Shown: positions 34,473 to 41,049 of the stretch, one piece after another | How positions within the stretch are numbered: the first letter of the stretch is position 1 | How the letters are laid out: every line of letters begins with the position of its first letter | Assembly: GCA_964342355.1 (NCBI GenBank) | Contig: CAYFFG010000004.1 | Location: 1-64,000 of the forward strand | Length of the DNA stretch: 64,000 nucleotides | Direction of reading: 5' to 3' | From: Hirschia sp964342355 | GTDB taxonomy: Bacteria > Pseudomonadota > Alphaproteobacteria > Caulobacterales > Hyphomonadaceae | Made by a program: the position numbers and the translations under genes | Notes under the pieces: model-generated | Databases searched by the model: none | Told to the model about the DNA's origin: nothing | Seen by the model: only the letters and a program-made list of their open reading frames with translations

Positions 34473-34649
34473 CTAGTCATCCACCTCATCAAGCGGATCA
34501 AAATCACCGTCATCTTCCGCGATTTCCTCTCCCAGGACGTAGCCTCCGGCGGCCGCTGCTGCGAGGCAACCTGACAATGAAAATCCAGCTACCGTGATCC
34601 CCAATGCAATCATGAGCGGCTTACTGCGTTCAAAGGCGTTGCTCAGCAT
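34473..34649 (-). CDS. Small lipoprotein with acidic tail
   Basis: 58 residues, read on the minus strand from ATG 34647-34649 to TAG at 34473-34475. It has a signal peptide with lipobox LSGC (Cys28), an Ala-rich stretch and a strongly acidic C-terminus (EEIAEDDGDFDPLDEVDD). AGGA lies 8 nt before the ATG. It should be lipidated and membrane-attached. Function unknown; many alphaproteobacteria carry similar short lipoproteins. Confidence 0.65.
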   Translation of the reverse strand: MLSNAFERSKPLMIALGITVAGFSLSGCLAAAAAGGYVLGEEIAEDDGDFDPLDEVDD

Positions 34650-34749
34650 TTTATTCGTCCTCGCGTCATGTATTGAAACCGCATGAAGAACGCTTCATCT
34701 CGCCGATGGTTCAAAGCCAATCTGAATTTTGCTATGTTATTGGCATGCA

Positions 34750-34803
34750 AGGTTGAGGCATGCTCACCTAGCCATAGCCTCGACCTCTAACAAAAAGAGG
34801 AGG
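34750..34803 (+). promoter_or_regulatory. Leader with two mutually exclusive hairpins before the 34811 ORF
   Basis: AGGTTGAGGC (34750-34759) can pair with GCCTCGACCT (34777-34786), 10 bp with one G-T wobble. CCTCT (34784-34788) can instead pair with AGAGG (34796-34800), which is part of the ribosome-binding site AGAGGAGG. The two pairings share 34784-34786 and exclude each other, so one conformer frees and the other hides the ribosome-binding site. Regulatory use is inferred from structure only. Confidence 0.35.
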
Positions 34804-34810
34804 CAAACAC

Positions 34811-34999
34811 ATGTCCACACCGACACAAGTTGAGCTAGACGGACACACATATAAAGGCGACTTTGACCTTGTCGGCGGCATACTTACAGTACGCTACAAA
34901 GCTCAACAGATGACCCGCGAAATCGGCCGTACGCCGCCAGGCGTAGCCGCAAAAGTCATGCTGGAACAACTGGTCAAAAGAGAACCAGCACACCATTAA
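34811..34999 (+). CDS. Small hypothetical protein
   Basis: 62 residues, soluble, basic, with a beta-rich N-terminal half (VELDGHTYKGDFDLVGGILT) and a helical end. A near-perfect ribosome-binding site AGAGGAGG sits 7 nt before the ATG, and a strong terminator follows, which supports a real expressed gene. No family recognised. It stands alone between two small lipoprotein genes on the other strand. Confidence 0.65.
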   Translation: MSTPTQVELDGHTYKGDFDLVGGILTVRYKAQQMTREIGRTPPGVAAKVMLEQLVKREPAHH

Positions 35000-35017
35000 A
35001 CAAAGCTGATCAAATAG

Positions 35018-35067
35018 AAAACCGCCACACCGTACCAAGGTTTACAACATCCGGTGTGGCGGTTTTT
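35018..35067. terminator. Bidirectional terminator between convergent genes
   Basis: A 15-bp perfect inverted repeat (AAAACCGCCACACCG at 35018-35032, CGGTGTGGCGGTTTT at 35052-35066) with T runs on both strands. It would end the 34811 gene on the plus strand and the lipoprotein gene at 35110 on the minus strand. Confidence 0.88.
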
Positions 35068-35109
35068 GAATCCAGAACACCGAAATGCTTAGCCGACGAG
35101 TTCGTCGCT

Positions 35110-35538
35110 TTATTCTTCTACTGCTTTTTCAGTAGCTTCAATCTCTTCTCCAGTAGGCTCCAGTGTGACTCGTAGAGGATTTGGCACCAGCTCCTGAGTA
35201 GCCCCGGTGTTTGCGTCGATGATTGCGCCTATACCCCCGCCAACGAGCACGTTGCCAGCCATACCAGCTGCGCCACCGCCTGCAGTTTGGTGTGTAATTG
35301 CGTGCTTTGTGGTTTTATAGCCTTCTTTTGAGATCGTAACCTCAAATTCTGCTTCACGCTTGACACTAGCAAAGGTGCATGGGGTTGCTTCACAACTGTG
35401 TCCCAGAGTTGTCTCAACTTGAGCGCCATTTGGCGTTGTTTCAACAACAAACGCTTCAGTTGTGCCGCGCGTGATTGAAGCGCAGCCAGCCGCCATCATG
35501 CCCATCGGCAGGATGAGCATTAATACTTTGATTTTCAT
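35110..35538 (-). CDS. PEGA-like lipoprotein
   Basis: About 142 residues. The start at 35538 (MKIKVLMLILPMG) has AGGGG 6 nt upstream; an in-frame start at 35571 adds 11 residues. Signal peptide with lipobox MAAGC. The mature domain (VETTPNGAQVETTLGHSC, then CTFASVKREAEFEVTISKEG) follows the PEGA pattern of surface lipoproteins. A Gly-rich segment, GGGAAGMAGNVLVGGGIG, is predicted to be membrane-interacting, and the C-terminus is acidic. Likely an envelope protein of unknown function. Confidence 0.75.
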   Translation of the reverse strand: MKIKVLMLILPMGMMAAGCASITRGTTEAFVVETTPNGAQVETTLGHSCEATPCTFASVKREAEFEVTISKEGYKTTKHAITHQTAGGGAAGMAGNVLVGGGIGAIIDANTGATQELVPNPLRVTLEPTGEEIEATEKAVEE

Positions 35539-35665
35539 TGATTTCCCCTCAACTATATATGAGCGTGACACTCTTGCAATTCATTACACCAATTTAATAA
35601 ACACGCAACCGAGAGTATGGATAATTTGGCTGTTCCGTGATTTCAAACAGACAGCTATCGAAAAA

Positions 35666-36319
35666 TTATCGCTTTTCGACGCCCCTCTTCCTGGCGCGGT
35701 GAGCAGCTACTTTTTCACGGTTTCCACACATTGACGGACTGCACCAACGCCGGCGATGACTTTTTGTGAGATCATAGAACCAGAGACTGCAATCATCGCT
35801 CTCACACATTTTCATCAAACTGACGGCATAGGCGCTTAAAAGATCCGCAATCCATTCCGCAGCAATGCCGGCCATGTCCTTTGGCGCATGCACAATTTTG
35901 CGATCCCTTAGCGTCAGCGCACCATCCCTTTCAACAACACGAGCAACCCTCTTAATACGCGATAAGTATTTATTGAGCTCAGCTAACTGATCAGGCGCCA
36001 ATACGGTTTCGCCGCCTGCTTTGATCGATTCGATCAGATTTCGAAACCATTCGCGCAGCTGGACAATCTCTTTTAGCGCCGCACCCAGTTTCTTTTTCTG
36101 CGCGGGGTCAGAAAACATTTCTGCGGTGGTTACATCAATCGCTTTCATTGAGACCATCCACTCCAACAAGTCTTCCCCGGTCTCCAACCACTCAACCTGA
36201 CGACCATTCAGGTTCGCAGTGGTGTTGAGGAAATCAAATGCGGGATGGTCGCCAATCTGAAAATTCAGAGCGGGACGCTCGTTGCGGGCTCTTACTATCT
36301 CTGTGTCGTGTGTGCTCAT
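35666..36319 (-). CDS. CGNR zinc-finger transcription regulator
   Basis: 217 residues: an N-terminal ABATE domain (about 20-160, starting PAFDFLNTTANLNGR) and a C-terminal CGNR zinc finger, where CESDDCSLWFYDLTKSHRRR and CSPSMCGNREKVAAHRARKR supply the four cysteines and the CGNR tetrapeptide. Proteins of this family are stress or metabolite-linked regulators in actinobacteria and proteobacteria. It is divergent from a hydrolase/oxidoreductase operon, across a patterned operator-like region, so it probably controls that operon and itself. Confidence 0.9.
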   Translation of the reverse strand: MSTHDTEIVRARNERPALNFQIGDHPAFDFLNTTANLNGRQVEWLETGEDLLEWMVSMKAIDVTTAEMFSDPAQKKKLGAALKEIVQLREWFRNLIESIKAGGETVLAPDQLAELNKYLSRIKRVARVVERDGALTLRDRKIVHAPKDMAGIAAEWIADLLSAYAVSLMKMCESDDCSLWFYDLTKSHRRRWCSPSMCGNREKVAAHRARKRGVEKR

Positions 36320-36328
36320 ACTCGCATT

Positions 36329-36399
36329 GTAACTTTTTAATATTGACTTGAAAAGTTACAAACCATACGTAACGTTTATTGATGCTTTTTACTAGTTAC
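36329..36399. promoter_or_regulatory. Operator-like array of four GTAAC/GTTAC half-sites
   Basis: GTAAC at 36329 and 36369 and GTTAC at 36355 and 36395. Each GTAAC-N21-GTTAC pair is an inverted repeat, and the pairs recur with a 40-bp period. The first pair extends to nine perfect bases (GTAACTTTT at 36329-36337, AAAAGTTAC at 36351-36359). A TTGACT -35-like element lies at 36343-36348 within it. It sits exactly between the divergent CGNR regulator and the hydrolase operon. Confidence 0.6.
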
Positions 36400-36416
36400 C
36401 CTCCAAAGGAAACACT

Positions 36417-37286
36417 ATGACGATTACGTATAAAACTGCGGACATTGACGGACTGAGCGTATTCTACCGAGAGGCGGGAAACCCGGATGCGCCCACGCTT
36501 CTGCTGCTGCACGGATTTCCATCCGCAAGCCACATGTTCAGAGACTTAATGCCCTTGTTGGCGGATCGCTTTCACCTTGTTGCGCCAGACCTGCCTGGTT
36601 TTGGACAGACCCAACAGCCTCCACGCGACGAGTTTGCTTACACGTTTGAAAACCTGACAAATGTCATTGAGCATTTCGTGGATGCGCTCGGCCTTAAGCG
36701 GTTTGCCGTCTACGTCTTTGACTATGGCGCGCCAGTTGGCTTCAGGCTTGCCGCACGCCATCCTGACCGGATCACAGCAATCATCACTCAAAACGGCAAC
36801 GCTTATGAAGAGGGTTTGTCCGATGGCTGGACCCCAATCAAAGCATACTGGAACACGCCAGAATCTGAACAACGTGAAGCGCTGCGCGCGTTTCTGACAC
36901 CAGAGACAACACTGTTTCAATACACGCACGGAACGGAAGACCCATCGCTAGTGTCCCCCGATGGTCGGTCTCTGGATGACTTCTATCTTGGCCGCCCCGG
37001 TAATGACGAGATCCAGCTTGATCTGTTCTTGAATTACCAGACGAATGTGGCCTCCTATCCGGACTTCCACGCATATTTCCGCCAGTACCAGCCACCACTT
37101 CTCGCTGTCTGGGGCAAGAACGATCCGTTCTTCTTGCCAGAAGGCGCAGAGGCCTTCCGCCGTGATTTGCCCAAGGCTGACATCCGCTTCTTCGACACAG
37201 GTCATTTCGCCCTTGAAACCCATGCCGCGCCGATCAGCGAAGCGATCACCACATTCCTGACAGCAAACATTCTGGAGACAGTATAA
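36417..37286 (+). CDS. Alpha/beta-hydrolase, haloalkane dehalogenase/epoxide hydrolase-like
   Basis: 289 residues with the alpha/beta-hydrolase fold. The oxyanion region is LLLHGFPSASHMFRDLM. The nucleophile is Asp in VYVFDYGAPVG, an Asp nucleophile as in dehalogenases and epoxide hydrolases rather than the Ser of esterases. The base His is in FDTGHFALETHA. A cap domain separates the halves. Good ribosome-binding site (AAAGGAA). It overlaps the downstream oxidoreductase start by 1 bp (TAATG), so the two act in one operon. Substrate unknown. Confidence 0.9.
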   Translation: MTITYKTADIDGLSVFYREAGNPDAPTLLLLHGFPSASHMFRDLMPLLADRFHLVAPDLPGFGQTQQPPRDEFAYTFENLTNVIEHFVDALGLKRFAVYVFDYGAPVGFRLAARHPDRITAIITQNGNAYEEGLSDGWTPIKAYWNTPESEQREALRAFLTPETTLFQYTHGTEDPSLVSPDGRSLDDFYLGRPGNDEIQLDLFLNYQTNVASYPDFHAYFRQYQPPLLAVWGKNDPFFLPEGAEAFRRDLPKADIRFFDTGHFALETHAAPISEAITTFLTANILETV

Positions 37287-38263
37287 TGCGCGCCATCGTC
37301 ATCACTGAGCCTGGCGGACCTGATGTTCTGGAGATACAGGACCGGCCAGACCCTCAGCCAACTTCAGGCTACGTTCTGATAGAGGTAAAGGCATTTGGCC
37401 TTAATCAGGCAGAGGTTTATTTCAGAAAAGGTGTCTGGGGCGAAGTCGCCGAGATCACAGGCATAGAATGCGTCGGCATCGTCAAAAACGACCCGAACGG
37501 AAAATTCCGGCCCGGCGAGAAAGTTGTCGCTATCGTTGGCGGACTTGGGCGCACACTCAATGGCGGATATGCAGAACTGGTCAATGCGCCAGTGACCAAT
37601 GTGGCGTCCGTCAAAACGGATCTATCCTGGGCTGATCTGGCCGCACTGCCAGAATCCTACGCCACCGCGTGGACAGCGCTTGAAGGTATCCTCAACATCA
37701 AAGCTGGCGACAAACTGCTCATCCGCGGCGCCACATCTGCGCTGGGTCAAGCTGCGCTCAACATCGCTGCGCATGCAGGCGCTCATATCATCGCCACCAC
37801 ACGCAGCGAGACACGCCTTGCCGCCTTAAGTGACCTTGGCGCCCATGAAGCCACCATAGACCGCCCGGACCTTTCCAAAACCATCCTCACGCATCACCCG
37901 CAGGGATTGGACTATGCGCTCGATATTGTCGGAACATCCACCCTGCTCGACACAGCCACCGCTCTTAAACGCGGCGGACATGTCTGCGTCGTCGGCTTTT
38001 TAGGCGGCGGCGACCCGCTTGAATTTAACCCTGTCTTTCAACTCCCCGGCGGACGCGTGTTGAGCGCCTTTGCCAGTGCGATTGCAACAGGCACGCCGGA
38101 GTTTCCAATTGCCGAAATTCCGTTCCAGGCAATCGCAGATAAGGCCGCGTCCGGTGATTTCCAGGCCAAGCCAGCGCATGTGTTTGCGTTTGACGAGATA
38201 AAAGATGCTCATGGCCTGTTAGAAGCAGGCACAGCAGGCGGCAAAATCGTCGTCACCCTCTAA
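37286..38263 (+). CDS. Zinc-independent quinone oxidoreductase/alcohol dehydrogenase-like (MDR family)
   Basis: 325 residues. N-terminal GroES-like domain (MRAIVITEPGGPDVLEIQD, then NQAEVYFRKGVW and GIECVGIVKNDPNGKFRPGE), then the Rossmann domain with LIRGATSALGQAALNIAA as the NADPH-binding GxxGxxG-like motif. It lacks the catalytic-zinc Cys/His set, so it fits the QOR/NADPH:quinone reductase group. Co-translated with the upstream hydrolase. Confidence 0.88.
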   Translation: MRAIVITEPGGPDVLEIQDRPDPQPTSGYVLIEVKAFGLNQAEVYFRKGVWGEVAEITGIECVGIVKNDPNGKFRPGEKVVAIVGGLGRTLNGGYAELVNAPVTNVASVKTDLSWADLAALPESYATAWTALEGILNIKAGDKLLIRGATSALGQAALNIAAHAGAHIIATTRSETRLAALSDLGAHEATIDRPDLSKTILTHHPQGLDYALDIVGTSTLLDTATALKRGGHVCVVGFLGGGDPLEFNPVFQLPGGRVLSAFASAIATGTPEFPIAEIPFQAIADKAASGDFQAKPAHVFAFDEIKDAHGLLEAGTAGGKIVVTL

Positions 38264-38311
38264 AGTTCGACACGTGCAAGCGGGGATGCCGTGTGTGTCC
38301 CCGCTAACTTT
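38262..38311 (+). terminator. Terminator-like hairpin after the oxidoreductase
   Basis: An 8-bp stem (AGCGGGGA at 38279-38286, TCCCCGCT at 38298-38305) with outer arms AAAGTT (38262-38267) and AACTTT (38306-38311). It starts at the stop codon but lacks a long T run, so termination is likely rather than certain; it could be another member of the nearby palindrome family. Confidence 0.5.
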
Positions 38312-38375
38312 AGGGGCAGACATTTTCATGCCCCCCACCATAGCCGCAGGCAAAGGGGTGTAGGATAAGTTCGTG

Positions 38376-38672
38376 ATGGCTTTTTACGTTTACATGCTCG
38401 CATCCGCTAAGAACGGCACGCTTTACATCGGCCAGACCGACAGCCTTTCGCGCCGCGTGTGGGAACATAAGCAATAAGCCGTCCCCGGATTTACCGCCAA
38501 ACACAACATCACAAACCTTGTCTGGTATGAGATCCACACTACCCGCGACAGCGCCAAACGACGCGAAACCCGCATGAAAAAATGGAACCGCGCGTGGAAG
38601 ATCAAATTGATCGAAGACACTAACCCAGACCGGCAAGACCTCTACGACACCCTCTCCCCATTCGACCGCTAA
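38376..38672 (+). pseudogene. GIY-YIG endonuclease-like gene with an internal stop
   Basis: 98 codons in one frame from ATG 38376 to TAA at 38670, with a single TAA at 38475-38477 (codon 34). Read through, it is a UPF0213/GIY-YIG-type small nuclease: MAFYVYMLASAKNGTLYIGQ at the start, SRRVWEH, then PGFTAKHNITNLVWYE and a basic end. The family is normally about 95-100 residues, so only the nonsense codon breaks it. A sequencing error is possible. It lies immediately before a palindrome cluster. Confidence 0.8.
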
Positions 38673-38684
38673 CGCCGACATGGA

Positions 38685-38702
38685 TTCCCGCTTTCGCGGG
38701 AA
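38685..38702. repeat. Palindromic repeat copy 1
   Basis: TTCCCGC-TTTC-GCGGGAA, a perfect 7-bp stem, preceded by TGGA. Shares the sequence TGGATTCCCGCTTTCGCGGG with copy 4. Confidence 0.8.
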
Positions 38703-38777
38703 ATACGGGTAGATGGTTCAGCGCCCCAATTTGGAACACTTAGCTCTCATCTCGAAAAACCGGGCCCAGTCCGCCTT

Positions 38778-38793
38778 CCCCGCGAAAGCGGGG
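38778..38793. repeat. Palindromic repeat copy 2 (inverted)
   Basis: CCCCGC-GAAA-GCGGGG followed by ATCCA; the reverse orientation of copies 1 and 4. Confidence 0.8.
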
Positions 38794-38891
38794 ATCCACA
38801 CACACCCTCACGCCTTCTCACCAGATCCCACGCGCCCCTCTCGCGCAGCTCCCGCACCTCTCCCCAGTATCCCTCGCCTCTCACTCCGTAT

Positions 38892-38909
38892 CCCCCGCGA
38901 AGGCGGGGG
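38892..38909. repeat. Palindromic repeat copy 3 (inverted, diverged loop)
   Basis: CCCCCGC-GAAG-GCGGGGG followed by CCCATCC. Same unit as copy 2 with a changed loop base and one extra G-C pair. Confidence 0.75.
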
Positions 38910-38944
38910 CCCATCCCTCAACACCCACAAACCCGAAAGATGGA

Positions 38945-38962
38945 TTCCCGCTTTCGCGGGAA
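38945..38962. repeat. Palindromic repeat copy 4
   Basis: TTCCCGC-TTTC-GCGGGAA, identical core to copy 1, about 100 bp before the OLD-family nuclease gene. Confidence 0.8.
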
Positions 38963-39062
38963 ACACGCGTGAAAAGGCCATTGACGATGTTAGGACTGGA
39001 TATTCCCCGAACCACAATTTAAAGATGCACTATACTTTATTAATAGCCGTGCGAGATTCGAA

Positions 39063-40979
39063 ATGAGAATTGGCAGTTTGACTGTAAAAAATTTTAAAGC
39101 GATTGAAGAGCTAACAATCAATTTCAGTGGCGTCACTACTCTAATCGGCGAAAATAATGCTGGAAAATCGTCAGTATTATCAGCGCTATCACTTTTCTTT
39201 GATCCAGCCCCAAGAGTAAATATTGATCTTTTTCACAAAAAGAACACCTCATCCCCCATTGAAATACTTATCAAATTTGTGAACTTAACTCCGCATGAAA
39301 TGGAAAAATTCTCTTCCAACATCAATAATAACCAACTCGATCTAGCCAGAATATTCAAATTTAGTAATTCAAAAATCGAAGGAAAATATTACGTTCTTGC
39401 GAATGTATTCGAGAAATTCAACGATACTCGAGATGAAGAATCAAAAGCCAAAAAGCGAGATCTCTATAAAAACCTTCAAAATGATTATCCAGATCTTCCA
39501 CCCGTTAGGAATGCTGAAGAAATAAATCAATTCTTGGAAGATTGGGAAACCAAACACCCCGAGCGTTGCTCACCCAGATATGTGTCTGGTTTCCGCGGCT
39601 TTCCCAATGTTGGCTCGGGTCAACTTAGAGAGAAAACTGAACTCATTTACGTAGCAGCGGTGAAAGACACCGCCGAGGAGTTAGGCAACGAGAAATCATC
39701 TCCCGTCAAAAACCTGCTAAACACTCTAGCCAAACAAACAATTGAAAACAGTGAAAAGTTCAAAGAATTTAAAGAACAGGCTGACAAAGAGCTTGCGCGA
39801 CTCACATCACCTGAAGAGGTTCCCGAGCTCAAAAACATAAGCAATGATCTGACCGGTATTTTGAGCCGATATTATAAAGGTTCCGAACTTAAAGCCAGCT
39901 GGTCTCCTGTAACCGAACTACCAGTTGCATATCCCAAATCCGAATTAACCGTCATTGATAACGGGTACGACTCGCCTATCGAGAATGTCGGGCACGGGTT
40001 GCAGCGCGCAATTTTTTTTAGCGTTCTTGAATATATGGCGACGAAAAAATCTGAGGCTGTTTCCGACACATCTCAACATTCAGCAGCACAGAGCGACATC
40101 ATTATTGTTATTGAGGAACCAGAGGTATTTCAACATCCTATAAAACAACGATTATTCCGAGATGCATTTAATAAACTATCAGAAGGCTTTAGCCACAATA
40201 CTGGCATTAGAATTCAAATAGTTTTCTCCACCCACTCTTCGTTGCTCGTTGATATGCGAGATTTCGATCAACTTGTACTAATGAGGAGAGACATAAGCAG
40301 CTCCAATAACGTGAAGGCTTATCAGGCCGAGCTATCTACTTGCGCGGAAAAAACCGCGCACGCTAAAGGCGTTGAGCCAAACATCGATATTTACAAACGC
40401 GGATTACATATTTTTACCTCCGTAATTGCAGAGGGCTTTTTCGCAAAAAAGGTATTTCTAGTAGAAGGCGCTGGAGACGTAGCTTTCTTCAATGGATATT
40501 TCAAACAGCAGAATCGAGACCCGTACGCAGAAGGGATACATATTGTCGACGCAGTTGGAAAAACCAACTTCGACAAACCGATTACAATTTTCACGACATT
40601 AGGCGTGCCGATCTATTGTCTGTTTGACAACGATAGCGACAAGAGAGCGGGATCAAATCAAAGAAAAATTAGAGAAATAATATCTACAAACCGAATAATA
40701 CAAACATTATTGGGACATGACCCCACCGAAGACTGGCCAGCCGGCGTTAAATCAAACTTCACCGCATTTGATGGAAAAATTGAATCCTATATTCGCTCAA
40801 AAGTGGGAGACGAATACTTTACAACAAAAAGAGAAAATATTGCGGGAACCCACAACATAAATCAGGGCGAAACTCTCAAGAATCCATCTGCCGCGAGCGC
40901 ATTTCTGGGCGTATGCATCAAAGATAAGATGGCGTTTCCTGAGCTGGACCAGATGATAGACATGTTAGATAAACTATAA
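39063..40979 (+). CDS. OLD-family ATP-dependent endonuclease (AAA ATPase + TOPRIM)
   Basis: 638 residues. The N-terminal SMC/RecF-like ATPase has Walker A GENNAGKSS (29-37), a signature region near NVGHGLQRAIFF, Walker B IIIVIEEPEVFQHP and a downstream STHSSLLVD. The C-terminal TOPRIM nuclease has the Glu in VFLVEGAGDVAFF and the Asp pair in YCLFDNDSDKR. OLD nucleases act in phage exclusion. It stands alone (class 1 type), with no UvrD-like helicase partner as in Gabija; the next gene is uvrB on the other strand. It is clearly more AT-rich than its neighbours, which suggests recent transfer. Confidence 0.88.
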   Translation: MRIGSLTVKNFKAIEELTINFSGVTTLIGENNAGKSSVLSALSLFFDPAPRVNIDLFHKKNTSSPIEILIKFVNLTPHEMEKFSSNINNNQLDLARIFKFSNSKIEGKYYVLANVFEKFNDTRDEESKAKKRDLYKNLQNDYPDLPPVRNAEEINQFLEDWETKHPERCSPRYVSGFRGFPNVGSGQLREKTELIYVAAVKDTAEELGNEKSSPVKNLLNTLAKQTIENSEKFKEFKEQADKELARLTSPEEVPELKNISNDLTGILSRYYKGSELKASWSPVTELPVAYPKSELTVIDNGYDSPIENVGHGLQRAIFFSVLEYMATKKSEAVSDTSQHSAAQSDIIIVIEEPEVFQHPIKQRLFRDAFNKLSEGFSHNTGIRIQIVFSTHSSLLVDMRDFDQLVLMRRDISSSNNVKAYQAELSTCAEKTAHAKGVEPNIDIYKRGLHIFTSVIAEGFFAKKVFLVEGAGDVAFFNGYFKQQNRDPYAEGIHIVDAVGKTNFDKPITIFTTLGVPIYCLFDNDSDKRAGSNQRKIREIISTNRIIQTLLGHDPTEDWPAGVKSNFTAFDGKIESYIRSKVGDEYFTTKRENIAGTHNINQGETLKNPSAASAFLGVCIKDKMAFPELDQMIDMLDKL

Positions 40980-41049
40980 TTGAACTGTATCTGTTCCGCA
41001 CGTTGTCTATGATTGCCACTTCACCACACGCCCAGTCCCAGCTCAAAGC

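Noticed and set aside
38685..38962. CRISPR array
   Set aside because: Only four copies, unequal spacing and alternating orientation; each copy is a self-palindrome, which fits a REP-type element.
39063..40979. Gabija defence system
   Set aside because: Gabija needs a UvrD-like helicase (GajB) after the OLD nuclease; the next gene is uvrB on the other strand, which is a housekeeping repair protein.
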